IMG/VR virus record: IMGVR_UViG_3300045742_000007
Span: 1-26,522 of that record
Origin: a virus
Length of the DNA: 26,522 nucleotides
Strand: one strand, 5' to 3'
The notes under the pieces are model-generated. The model was not told the DNA's origin. It did no database searches and worked only from the letters and a program-made list of their open reading frames with translations. How positions within the stretch are numbered: position 1 is the first letter of the stretch; the number at the start of each line of letters is the position of its first letter. Positions 1 through 7,421 of the stretch are shown here, in pieces. The position numbers and the translations under genes are program-made.

Positions 1-40
1 AGCATTCAGTCGGATATCGCAAGAGTTATTTTTGAGAAAC

Positions 41-61
41 TATCACAAAAAAGGATGGATA
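41..61. repeat. 21-base dispersed repeat, copy A
   Basis: TATCACAAAAAAGG followed by ATGGATA; matches copy B at 343-363 in 19 of 21 positions. On the minus strand both carry an extended -10-like element (TGTGATAGT here, TGCGATAAT in copy B). A further partial match, TATCGCAA, is at 15-22. Confidence 0.7.
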
Positions 62-342
62 TCGTTTAACCTGTTGATATTGCTGCGAAACAAAAATGCA
101 ATTTCCATTAGTTTCGTGTGGTTTGCCGATGTGTGTTGCCGATGTTTTGACCATCTAGACCATCCCGAGACCCCCAAAACGAATCACTTTGACCCGCGCG
201 GCTAGTGTGATTATCTCGATATGGCCTGTCGGTGTATCTGTGGGTTTTTCTTGGGGGCTAATGGAATGCACCCGTGGGTGTACGCTCGGGTGCGCGTGTG
301 CGTGTGGGTGCGCGAGGTGCCTCGAGTGTTACAATATAACAT

Positions 343-363
343 TATCGCAAAAAAGGTTGGATA
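343..363. repeat. 21-base dispersed repeat, copy B
   Basis: TATCGCAAAAAAGG followed by TTGGATA; see copy A at 41-61. The separation of 302 bases leaves the GT-rich tract between the two copies. Confidence 0.7.
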
Positions 364-512
364 AGACAGAGAGACCCTGAACCCCGAGACCGCCTAGAGA
401 CCGCCCATAGCAGACCATCGGCACCCTTGCGTGGTATCTTTCCATCTGGATTGCCCAGTAAACAAAGGGTTTCCCCGCGCCTTGTGACACTCCGGTGTGA
501 CATGGGGTGCCT

Positions 513-532
513 ATCGGTGCAAATCGGTGCAA
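513..532. repeat. Tandem 10-base direct repeat
   Basis: Two exact adjacent copies of ATCGGTGCAA in the terminal region, outside any gene. Possibly a binding site for a packaging or replication protein. Confidence 0.7.
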
Positions 533-683
533 ATAGCGACCCCACAGGGGGGTAGCCGAGGAAGGCTCACGTATATATACCTCCACGAATTTTTGACCCA
601 TAATCCAATCGACCCCCGAGGAGCACCTAGAGAACACTTCGAGTGAACTTCAGGTGTCCTGCGTGGGGTGGTTGGTTGGTTGG

Positions 684-827
684 TTACTGGTAATGGTCTG
701 CACTCAGGGGAACCTCACCGTCGATCTTATCGTGTAACCTATAGTTACCATCAGGTGAACGTACAGTGTCCCTGATGTGTTTCCCTAGGCCTATACTAGA
801 GGTTAACCTTGGGTACATACTTATCAT
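684..827 (-). CDS. Possible 47-aa terminal gene
   Basis: An open frame just after the terminase gene, reading MISMYPRLTSSIGLGKHIRD at the start and GNYRLHDKIDGEVPLSADH near the end. The composition is protein-like, but no ribosome site is visible. The first ATG lies two bases before the predicted transcription start of promoter copy 2; the Met at 818 would be almost leaderless. T7 has a small gene (19.5) here, which it does not resemble. Chance occurrence is quite possible. Confidence 0.22.
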   Translation of the reverse strand: MISMYPRLTSSIGLGKHIRDTVRSPDGNYRLHDKIDGEVPLSADHYQ

Positions 828-842
828 AGGGGAGGGGTAATT
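820..842 (-). promoter_or_regulatory. T3-like phage promoter, copy 2 (phi-OR position)
   Basis: The 19 bases AATTACCCCTCCCCTATGA are identical to copy 1 at 22002-21984; predicted initiating G at 825. It points away from all long genes and into the terminal region, exactly as T7 phi-OR lies downstream of gene 19 and points to the right end. That suggests a role in replication or packaging rather than protein synthesis. Confidence 0.75.
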
Positions 843-2590
843 TAACCTACTGATGTATAACGGTTAACCCAACCCCCACCGGGGGAGTCGCCACGTGCTC
901 CAGATGGGTCTATAGCGATCCTCATGAAGTCCTCCAGAGCCTTGTCCAGTGCATCGGCCTTGACCTGTTCGATCCCCATGTTCTCGTCACGTGCCATCTG
1001 TTCAGTAAAGTAGGCAACAGCCATCGATAGGGCATCGAGGCGGTCATCATGTCGTAGGCACCCACGTTCACTGGTCAGACGGGTCATCTGATAGATCAGC
1101 ATCTTGGATTGACGTATGGACTGCTCATACGCTTGTACAGTCCGGTAGTCCTCCTCGATCACCTCGGGGGAGATCACGAGCTTGTGGCTCATCATCACTG
1201 GTTCGAGGGTGTCGATGATCCGACGTTCCTTCTGCTTACTGTGGCGTACCTCCTCAATGGCACACTTCCAGATCGAGGCCATCACTGGTTTGAGCAGTTC
1301 AACGAACATACCATCCCCGAAGTTGCTCTCGGTGATCACATAGTTCACCTTGTGCTTCTTAGCGATGTGGGAGAGTTCCACCAGAGTGTCCCTGTCGTAA
1401 CCCCCGGGGAGACCACCACAGGCCACCACGTAGAGGTAACCGTTGATCATCTTGACGACAGAATAACCAGTTTCATCCGCACCACGACCGGAGGGGTCGA
1501 TAGACAGTACTGACCCGGAGAACTCTGCTGTGATCGTACCGACGTTCATCGGTGGGTAGAGGTGATCACCACGCATGGCCACGCATGGGACGTCTCGGTA
1601 GGCACGGTCCTCGAGAGGCCCCCACTGAAGCTTCAAGGGTGCGGTGTCACCGTCGATGGGCATTACAATCAGGTCACGAACCTTCAACGGGAACCTTTCG
1701 AGGTCCGAGAGTTGGGTCGAGAGCATGAACTGCATCATGAAGCCAGCCTTGCCATACGAGGCTTCCCGTTCGGTCAGGTCCTTATCGTCAAACCGCTTGG
1801 GGTCTGTGGGGCTTCCAACGGCGTATGGGAGGCGTGTGATGAACGGGGCTAGGGTATCCCCATAGGCTGCCTTCATCTTGTCGTCAGGCATACGTGCGGG
1901 CCACACACGGACCTCGTAGCCACGATCAGGCAGCTTGGCGTAGAGGCTGTCCTCAGTCTGAGGGGTACCTAGAAAGACGACACGTGCATGAGGTAGAGGT
2001 TTCAGAACGGAGTCGAACTCCTTAACGGACTCGGATAGCTTGTCCCGAGCGGACTGGGTGAAGGCGTTGTTAAGGACTTCGATATCGTCGGCCACGATCA
2101 GGTCGGCACGAGAGCCAGTAAGCTGACCAGTGATACCCACGGACTTCACCGAGGGGGACTGATCGGCCACTGCAGGCCCAACATCGAAGCTGATCTTGGA
2201 TTGGCGCTGTTCGGGGCGTGGGTGTAGGTATTCGAGGCCTTCCATCTCCCAGATCAAACGCTGGGTAAACGTGGAGAACGCATCGGCGCGTTCCTTCGAG
2301 GCCGAGACCACCATGATCTTAAATAGGGGGTCACGCAGGAGCAACCAAACGACGAAGCCTGCGGTCACGTGCGACTTCCCAACGCCCCTGAAGGCCTGAA
2401 TGACAGAGCGCTTGGGGCCGTACTGTAGGAAGTCAGCGAGGTTATACTGGAGAGGGGTCGGTTCTGGGAGGCCGAGGTGTTGGTGGAGATACCAGAGGAA
2501 CACCTTGAAGTCGGCCCTGATCTTGCGGTGGAACTCTGTGTCGGGGATACCGGCAGTGATGCGGATATCGGGAAGAAGATATTGAGCCAT
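842..2590 (-). CDS. Terminase large subunit, T7 gp19-like
   Basis: Packages DNA into the prohead and cuts concatemers. In this 582-residue protein (T7 gp19 is 586) the ATPase has Walker A in QAFRGVGKS (K72) and Walker B in LIVADDIE (D168, D169), followed by VVFLGTPQTEDSLY (coupling motif, about 204-217). The RNase H-type nuclease has D365 in SIDPSGRG, E421 in VITESNFGDG and D515/D516/D519 in RHDDRLDAL. The GGAGG ribosome site is close, four bases before ATG. The stop codon touches the second copy of the phage promoter. Confidence 0.96.
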   Translation of the reverse strand: MAQYLLPDIRITAGIPDTEFHRKIRADFKVFLWYLHQHLGLPEPTPLQYNLADFLQYGPKRSVIQAFRGVGKSHVTAGFVVWLLLRDPLFKIMVVSASKERADAFSTFTQRLIWEMEGLEYLHPRPEQRQSKISFDVGPAVADQSPSVKSVGITGQLTGSRADLIVADDIEVLNNAFTQSARDKLSESVKEFDSVLKPLPHARVVFLGTPQTEDSLYAKLPDRGYEVRVWPARMPDDKMKAAYGDTLAPFITRLPYAVGSPTDPKRFDDKDLTEREASYGKAGFMMQFMLSTQLSDLERFPLKVRDLIVMPIDGDTAPLKLQWGPLEDRAYRDVPCVAMRGDHLYPPMNVGTITAEFSGSVLSIDPSGRGADETGYSVVKMINGYLYVVACGGLPGGYDRDTLVELSHIAKKHKVNYVITESNFGDGMFVELLKPVMASIWKCAIEEVRHSKQKERRIIDTLEPVMMSHKLVISPEVIEEDYRTVQAYEQSIRQSKMLIYQMTRLTSERGCLRHDDRLDALSMAVAYFTEQMARDENMGIEQVKADALDKALEDFMRIAIDPSGARGDSPGGGWVNRYTSVG

Positions 2591-2611
2591 TGGGCCTCCA
2601 TAGAACGCGTA

Positions 2612-2641
2612 GAGGCCCCCTGAGATGGCTCAGGAGGCCTC
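2612..2641 (-). promoter_or_regulatory. 13-bp hairpin before terminase gene (RNase III-site position)
   Basis: GAGGCCTCCTGAG pairs with CTCAGGGGGCCTC on the minus strand (one G-U), with a four-base loop and no T-tract after it. It lies between the o-spanin stop and the terminase start. T7 has an RNase III cleavage site (R18.5) at the matching place, so mRNA processing is the likely role. Confidence 0.6.
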
Positions 2642-2699
2642 ATGTGTGTGTTTAGGGTGTACGGGTAGCTTAGAGGCGCTATGGCGCTCTCAGGGGCGC

Positions 2700-2891
2700 T
2701 TAGAGAGCGTCACAACCTGCGTCGTATTGGGTGAAGAAACGGTCCACCCCGAAGAGGGTCTGGTCGGAGAGACTTCTGACCTCCTTCTCGGTGAACGTGG
2801 GTTTCTCGATCTCACATATCGCCTTTGCGGATGAGACCATTCCCGCGCAGCCGCTCAACAGCAGCATCACGAGTGGGAGAGATTTTAACAT
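2700..2891 (-). CDS. Outer-membrane spanin lipoprotein (Rz1-like), overlapping the i-spanin
   Basis: Start at 2891 gives MLKSLPLVMLLLSGC, a short signal sequence with lipobox LLSGC and lipidated Cys at residue 15, then a 48-residue periplasmic part (CEIEKPTFTEKEVRSLSD). The first 80 bases lie inside the i-spanin gene in a different frame, as in many Rz/Rz1 pairs. Open frame upstream of 2891 lacks signal-peptide character and is discounted. The lipobox and the position make the identity firm although primary sequence is poorly conserved. Confidence 0.82.
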   Translation of the reverse strand: MLKSLPLVMLLLSGCAGMVSSAKAICEIEKPTFTEKEVRSLSDQTLFGVDRFFTQYDAGCDAL

Positions 2892-3057
2892 CCTCGATCC
2901 TTTGTTTGGTGGAGGTATACTCCTCGAGCTTCTTGATGTGTTGGTCATTCTGTTCCCCGACCTTTCCGTACTGGATCAAGCCGAAGAACAGTGCGCAGGC
3001 CAACAGAATGACACCCAAGATTTTCCCGAGGCGTGAAGTGATTAGGGATGTGAACAT
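2812..3057 (-). CDS. Inner-membrane spanin (Rz-like, T7 gp18.5 position)
   Basis: Spanins fuse inner and outer membranes in the last step of lysis. The ATG at 3057 shares a base with the upstream TGA; a GTG one codon earlier is possible. The 81-residue protein has a short N-terminus, one membrane span at about residues 13-28 (ILGVILLACALFFGLI), and a charged periplasmic helix (GEQNDQHIKKLEEYTSTK), short for an Rz. The o-spanin gene begins inside it in another frame. Confidence 0.8.
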   Translation of the reverse strand: MFTSLITSRLGKILGVILLACALFFGLIQYGKVGEQNDQHIKKLEEYTSTKQRIEDVKISPTRDAAVERLRGNGLIRKGDM

Positions 3058-3242
3058 CACTTACCCTGCTTGAACACGGCGTCGATGGCGAACGCACCAC
3101 CAGCGAATGTGAAGACAGGGAGCGTCAGGAACTCAGCGATCTGCTTTGCCTCAGCAACGAACACACCCCACGTGAAGAAGCCGAAGAGGGCCGCGAGCAG
3201 TAAAGCCCCGACCTCCCTCTTGTACGTCTTTTGATTGGTCAT
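3057..3242 (-). CDS. Small two-span membrane protein, holin candidate (61 aa)
   Basis: Coupled to the lysozyme by an ATGA overlap and followed by spanins, the usual position of a holin. Two hydrophobic stretches are visible: EVGALLLAALFGFFTWGVFV (about residues 10-29) and FLTLPVFTFAGGAFAID (about 38-54), separated by a short charged turn, with a basic start (NQKTYKR) and end (KQGK). This is the shape of a class II holin. No motif proves it; the XhlA-like protein at 6903-7193 is a rival or partner. Confidence 0.65.
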   Translation of the reverse strand: MTNQKTYKREVGALLLAALFGFFTWGVFVAEAKQIAEFLTLPVFTFAGGAFAIDAVFKQGK

Positions 3243-3721
3243 TTGGTTCCTTTCAAAAACATTTGCCGCTCCTCAGCCCGCCGCTTGGTCAACCCACGAA
3301 GGACTTTCCCCTTCTGCTTATTCCAACGCGGCAACTCATTCGCAGCCCCTACGTAATCGGAAGCGTTGAGTTTACGGAGGAGCGTGGACTTGGCGAAGTT
3401 GGTAGCTCCGAGGTTGAAGATGAACGAGGCCAGAGCGTCGTACTGGGGCTGCGTGAGAGGTACCTTGACGTGTTTGGCTAGGGTAGCCTCCACCCACGCA
3501 AGGTCACCCCTTAGAAGGCTCTCTGCGGCGCTCTCTGTGATCGTCATGCCCTTTCGAGCGGTCTTGGTGTGTCCGTAACCAATCGTCCACACGTCATTCT
3601 TGGTTGGCATGTAGGCGGTAAGGCGTAGAGCCTCATGCGCCTTGATGAAGTCGATGTTCTCAACCCGTGAGGGGGCCGAGTTGACCCCCCCGTTTACTCT
3701 GGGTTCTTTCGTGTTACACAT
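3239..3721 (-). CDS. Endolysin, GH24 (T4-type) lysozyme
   Basis: Cleaves MurNAc-GlcNAc bonds of peptidoglycan at the end of infection. The 160-residue protein has E30 in KAHEALRLTAY, and DVWTIGYGHT with D43 and T46, corresponding to the Glu-Asp-Thr triad of T4 lysozyme, although the Asp is displaced toward the Thr. The C-terminal PRWNKQKGKVLRGLTKRRAEE is the usual end of the fold. There is no signal peptide or SAR segment, so release requires a holin. T7 uses an amidase (gp3.5) instead. Ribosome site AAAGGAG six bases from ATG; the stop overlaps the next start (ATGA). Confidence 0.93.
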   Translation of the reverse strand: MCNTKEPRVNGGVNSAPSRVENIDFIKAHEALRLTAYMPTKNDVWTIGYGHTKTARKGMTITESAAESLLRGDLAWVEATLAKHVKVPLTQPQYDALASFIFNLGATNFAKSTLLRKLNASDYVGAANELPRWNKQKGKVLRGLTKRRAEERQMFLKGTK

Positions 3722-3767
3722 AGGTTCTCCTTTGGGAATAGTGGAGGGAGTTGGTGTAACCGCCGCC

Positions 3768-6700
3768 CTACGAAGACGTAGCGATTACACGCATCCATCC
3801 GCTATCGAGCGTCTGACTCCCACCTGTTTCGTTTTTGTACGCGAGGTTGACGAGGTTACTGGCGGTGATGTACGGGAACAGTTGCAAACCTTTAATGTTC
3901 TGGCCCGGACACACTCTTACTGAGTCACCGATACGAGCGCCCGATACTGAAATATTAGTGATTGTACCGCCCGCGCCGCCAGCTACTGTGCCGGGGTTGA
4001 ACGTGGTACTACCACAATATTCGTGGGACAGGATGGATTGAGCACCAAGCCTGATATACGGGCGTACGAGCTTTGTCGTATCAATGGCATTGTCCATCGC
4101 ACGGTTTCGGTTTGAAGTCCCTGTTTCTTGCACGAATGCGGTAACCACAGGGGATGCCGCTTGCCACCGGACGGAACACCCGACCACCGAGATTTCATTG
4201 CAATTTTCCAACAAAATAATCGGCTCGGCAATCGTGTTGGCGCAATCCGAGAACCTCGACCGGATACTGCCACCATAACACGACTTGAGATGGATGGCCG
4301 TACCTGTAGTGTTTTGGATGACGTCATCAATATCGAGGGCTTCTCCACCTTCGATATAGATTGAGGGTCCAGCACCCGCCGCGTTCAGAAGGTCACCATG
4401 AGAGTTGCCTTTGAAGTGGACACCAACGGCGTTCTTCAAGTAAGCGAACTTCCCATTCTGCTGGAAAGCCGTGCGGACATAGTGGTTGTCCGTGGCGGTC
4501 ACGTTGAATATCTCTTTGACACCATCCGCGTCACCATCGACACCGTAGATCAGGTAATCCAAACCAGCGTGTTCACAGTCGGACACGTGGACTGAGCGGC
4601 TGCGCCAGTTGGTAACGACGGTAGACCCGCCAAACAACTGAACACCATACCGCGAACCAGCGGCACCGTTGCCCGTGAAGGTTACACCCTCGATGCGAGT
4701 GTTGTTGCCACCCCCGAGGAGGACACCTGCCGCCTGCACAAAGATGTCGCCACCTGAGACCTTACAATCCCCGGCGTTATCCAGATAGATAGCAGCGCTT
4801 GTGCAGTTGATTTCGTTGTCCTTCCACAGGGAACCCGCGTCCCACTTGGCCTGCCACCCATACGTAAAGTCAAAGACCTTGCAGTTGGTGTATTTGTTGC
4901 GATACGACCATTCTGTCTCGACGAAAACCAAGGCGTTACCAGCGCCGTGAGCGTTCACACCAACCCACTCCATCCAGTACGGGGGTGTTGACACGAATGC
5001 CGTCGGGTTGCTGACTTTGAACATGGAGTTCATGCCTGCAACAGCAACAAACCGAGCGTTACCGGGGTTCTTGATGGTAAAACTTGGTGTGTTGGAGAAG
5101 TGGAGGGCCAGCAGTGCGCCACCATCGCTTGTCGCGGTGATATTACCCTTGTTACGGCTCTCCTGTGGGACCAGCGTGATGGTAGAACCAATGCCATAGT
5201 CCCGGTTAGTGGTGCCGACATCGATCTCACAGCCCCACTTGATTGCGTGGTTAAACATGCGCTGCAACTTGGAGGTCTCATCGGTGATACCCGAGGTGCC
5301 AACGATGTCCAAGTCGCCAACAGACACGACACCGAACGCCCCGAACATCGCCGGGGTAATCGAACGCGTGGCGGAGCTAAGTTTGAGCAGCACACCACCC
5401 GCCGTAGCCCGGTCATAATCCATCGAACCGAGCGACACGATTTGGAACACCGCACCGTTATCACGAATGTTGACGTAATTCCCCACCACAATACCAGCGT
5501 ATGTGAGGCTTGTGTCAGTTTCGATATCGGTGTTTGCATCCAACGTGTACAGATCGACCTCAGCCGCAGCGTCAGTGGCAATACCAGCCTGCGTAGTAGC
5601 GATACCCGCCTGCGTAGTGGCAATACCAGCTTGCGTAGTGGCCGTTGAGGCCGCCGTGGTTGCTGTTGAGGCCTGCGTAGTAGCGATACCAGCCTGCGTA
5701 GTGGCAATACCAGCCTGAGTGGTCGCCGTGGCGGCATTTGTGGTCGCAATACCAGCCTGCGTAGTGGCCGTAGTGGCCTCATCAGCGGCAATACCCGCCT
5801 GCGTGGTAGCAATGCCAGCTTGCGTGGTCGCCGTAGCAGCCTGCGTAGTGGCAATTCCAGCCTGAGTGGTGGCCGTAGTGGCATCCGTATCGGCTGACGT
5901 GGCCGCATCAGTTGCAATACCAGCCTGCGTAGTAGCAACACCGGCCTGCGTAGTGGCAATACCAGCCTGAGTGGTTGCTGTGGTTGCCTGTGTGGTGGCT
6001 GTAGAGGCCTGCGTAGTAGCGATACCAGCTTGCGTAGTTGCTGTGTCAGCCCCAGCAGTGGCAATACCGGCCTGCGTAGTGGCAATACCCGCCTGTGTGA
6101 CCGCCGTAGCAGCCTGCGTGGTCGCCGTAGTGGCCTGCGTAGTGGCCGTAGAAGCATGCACGGCTGCTGTTATCACATCAAGCTCTGTTTGGACCCTATC
6201 CGCAGCCGTTGCCACCGCATCAAGACCTGTTTGGACACGATCAGCGGCGGTCTGCGCGGCATCCGATGATGCACTGGCGGCACTCGACGCGGCCTCGGAG
6301 GCTTTTGTAGTGGCGATAGCAGCCTGAGCCGTGGCCACATCAGCGCTCGCTAAAGCCGAAGCTGCAGCCGCTTGGGATTGTACCGTACTCTCCCCGATGA
6401 TCCACTCCGATCCGGTCCAGTAGTAGAGGGCGTTCTCAATCGAGTTGTAGTATACGGCCCCAACCTGCAGCGCTTCACCATCACCATCCGTCAGTGGGTC
6501 CGTATCGAACGCACCCAGATAAAGCTTGGTGAACTCTTCGTTGGTATCAGTTGCCTCTTGGAGGGCAAACGTCAGGTACTCGGAGTTCTTGTTGAGGTTC
6601 TCCGAGGAGAGCGCAGCGCCCCCACCGAAGACAACTGCAGGGGTATCGATGGGTGTACGCCGGATGAATTCAACTTCTGCACCCACTGAGGGGGCCAAAC

Positions 6701-6887
6701 CATCGATGACGGTCTCGACACGGATGGTTGTGTCGTTCAACCAAGTGAATGTGTACGTAGCACCCACCGCCGTAGTCTCCACCCTGTCGACCCGAACGAC
6801 GACGTGGGTTCTGTCGAGGTAATCGAATGTTACCGCGAAGTCGGTGGTGGAGCCATTCCCGACGTAACTTTTAGATGAAAAGGCCAT
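3768..6887 (-). CDS. Tail fibre/spike: T7 gp17-like N-terminus, heptad rod, beta-helix-like end
   Basis: Residues 1-160 are the T7-fibre attachment domain (MAFSSKSYVGNGSTTDFAVT, then LSSENLNKNSEYLTFALQEA), which binds the tail nozzle. Residues 170-240 are Ala-rich; 244-440 are about 28 tandem seven-residue repeats of consensus ATTQAGI; from about 444 the sequence turns beta-rich, with SITPAMFGAFG, TDETSKLQRMFNHAI and repeated short strands such as GNNTRIEGVTFTGN, as in pectin-lyase-fold tailspikes. The total is 1039 aa against 553 for T7 gp17. It recognises the receptor and may degrade surface glycan, though no catalytic residues can be assigned. Ribosome site AAAAGGGA. Confidence 0.9.
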   Translation of the reverse strand: MAFSSKSYVGNGSTTDFAVTFDYLDRTHVVVRVDRVETTAVGATYTFTWLNDTTIRVETVIDGLAPSVGAEVEFIRRTPIDTPAVVFGGGAALSSENLNKNSEYLTFALQEATDTNEEFTKLYLGAFDTDPLTDGDGEALQVGAVYYNSIENALYYWTGSEWIIGESTVQSQAAAASALASADVATAQAAIATTKASEAASSAASASSDAAQTAADRVQTGLDAVATAADRVQTELDVITAAVHASTATTQATTATTQAATAVTQAGIATTQAGIATAGADTATTQAGIATTQASTATTQATTATTQAGIATTQAGVATTQAGIATDAATSADTDATTATTQAGIATTQAATATTQAGIATTQAGIAADEATTATTQAGIATTNAATATTQAGIATTQAGIATTQASTATTAASTATTQAGIATTQAGIATTQAGIATDAAAEVDLYTLDANTDIETDTSLTYAGIVVGNYVNIRDNGAVFQIVSLGSMDYDRATAGGVLLKLSSATRSITPAMFGAFGVVSVGDLDIVGTSGITDETSKLQRMFNHAIKWGCEIDVGTTNRDYGIGSTITLVPQESRNKGNITATSDGGALLALHFSNTPSFTIKNPGNARFVAVAGMNSMFKVSNPTAFVSTPPYWMEWVGVNAHGAGNALVFVETEWSYRNKYTNCKVFDFTYGWQAKWDAGSLWKDNEINCTSAAIYLDNAGDCKVSGGDIFVQAAGVLLGGGNNTRIEGVTFTGNGAAGSRYGVQLFGGSTVVTNWRSRSVHVSDCEHAGLDYLIYGVDGDADGVKEIFNVTATDNHYVRTAFQQNGKFAYLKNAVGVHFKGNSHGDLLNAAGAGPSIYIEGGEALDIDDVIQNTTGTAIHLKSCYGGSIRSRFSDCANTIAEPIILLENCNEISVVGCSVRWQAASPVVTAFVQETGTSNRNRAMDNAIDTTKLVRPYIRLGAQSILSHEYCGSTTFNPGTVAGGAGGTITNISVSGARIGDSVRVCPGQNIKGLQLFPYITASNLVNLAYKNETGGSQTLDSGWMRVIATSS
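5568..6158 (-). repeat. Tandem 21-base repeat coding for about 28 ATTQAGI heptads
   Basis: Degenerate in-frame 21-base units within the tail fibre gene. The strongest form is ATTQAGI; variants include ATTQAST, ATTQATT, ATTQAAT and ATDAATS. Synonymous codon differences between neighbours (GCC/GCT, ACC/ACT, ATT/ATC) show that the array is not a recent perfect duplication. Spurious long frames on both strands here are by-products of the repeat. Confidence 0.9.
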
Positions 6888-6902
6888 ACTGCTTCCCTTT
6901 TA

Positions 6903-7193
6903 TTAATGTTGTTGAATGATCACAAAACCACCGCTCATCACGAAGGTTGTAGCAGCCCCTACCACCGCGAGACCCACAGCCCATAGGATGCGATTGATAC
7001 CAGCGTAGATTTTGTCCTGACCACCCCGGATCGAGGCTACGTCAGCCTTCAAGAGGGCCATATGTCCGTCACGGCGGGCGCTCTCGAGACGGGAGTGGGC
7101 CACGCTTTCCTCGAGACGCCCCATGCGGTTGTGGAGGTCGATGATCACAGGTTCGGATGAAGAGACCGACCTCTGGTTGTCAGTGTTTTGCAT
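6903..7193 (-). CDS. XhlA-like coiled-coil plus membrane-span protein, holin candidate
   Basis: Start chosen at 7193 (MQNTDNQRSVSSSEPV), which gives 96 aa and overlaps the small terminase gene by 14 bases; longer versions run inside that gene. Residues 17-65 form a charged helix with heptad character (LHNRMGRLEESVAHSRLESARRD is split by His), and residues 69-94 are one membrane span (ILWAVGLAVVGAATTFVMSG). This is the layout of XhlA/haemolysin-type phage proteins that assist lysis. T7 has its class II holin gp17.5 just after the fibre; this one precedes it. Function is inferred from architecture only. Confidence 0.65.
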   Translation of the reverse strand: MQNTDNQRSVSSSEPVIIDLHNRMGRLEESVAHSRLESARRDGHMALLKADVASIRGGQDKIYAGINRILWAVGLAVVGAATTFVMSGGFVIIQQH

Positions 7194-7407
7194 GGAGTGG
7201 TTCCTCAGCGTCGAAGTCAGGCATACTCTTCGCAAGCTGACCGAGTTTATCATTTCCAACCGCTACAGCCTCAATACCGTTGTCCTTTAGGAACTTGATG
7301 GCCTGAGCGATTACTTGTGGTGAGGCCTCCCCCGTCTGGATGTGACGAAGGAGGTCTGCAGCTACGGCTTCATGAATGAGACCGAGAATTGTTTCAGATG
7401 CTGCCAT
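7180..7407 (-). CDS. Terminase small subunit, T7 gp18-like short form
   Basis: The 75-residue protein MAASETILGLIHEAVAADLL, then EASPQVIAQAIKFLKDNGIEAV, matches short small-terminase proteins of T7-like phages, which recognise concatemer junctions and recruit the large subunit. The residue pattern KFLKDNGIE is the most diagnostic part. T7 gp18 is 89 aa and sits next to gene 19; here it lies between the gp16-like and tail fibre genes, about 4.6 kb from the large subunit. Its last codons overlap the start of the next gene by 14 bases. Confidence 0.8.
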   Translation of the reverse strand: MAASETILGLIHEAVAADLLRHIQTGEASPQVIAQAIKFLKDNGIEAVAVGNDKLGQLAKSMPDFDAEEPLHAKH

Positions 7408-7421
7408 AGTTTTCTTCTTTC

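Larger units (their letters stand above)
1..683. other. Gene-free terminal region with short repeats
   Basis: No credible gene on either strand. Contents: an AT-rich first 120 bases; a 21-base repeat with two mismatches (41-61 and 343-363); TTGCCGATGT twice (122-146); a G/T/C-rich alternating tract (about 265-325); GAGACCGCC at 386-394 and 397-405; tandem ATCGGTGCAA (513-532); and (GGTT)4 at about 670-685. It corresponds to the right end of T7, where the terminal repeat and flanking short repeats lie, but the other genome end is not in view, so a terminal repeat cannot be confirmed. Confidence 0.5.

Noticed and set aside
189-380. Plus-strand 63-codon frame with many Cys
   Set aside because: The CACACGCARC composition comes from the GT/CG alternating tract, not from a zinc protein.
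329-637. Minus-strand 102-codon frame in the terminal region
   Set aside because: No ribosome site, irregular composition, and it runs through the direct repeats; treated as noise.
734-749. T7-promoter-like ACTATAGG on the minus strand
   Set aside because: Only the short core matches and it is part of a small inverted repeat (GTAAC/GTTAC); the upstream recognition bases are absent.
5030-6157. Minus-strand 375-codon frame rich in Leu, Arg and Pro
   Set aside because: It is the alternative reading of the tail fibre repeat; its composition is explained by shifted heptad codons and it has no ribosome site.
5971-6327. Plus-strand frame with repeated VVAIPAC-like units
   Set aside because: Antisense reading of the same tail fibre repeat; no promoter or ribosome site on the plus strand.
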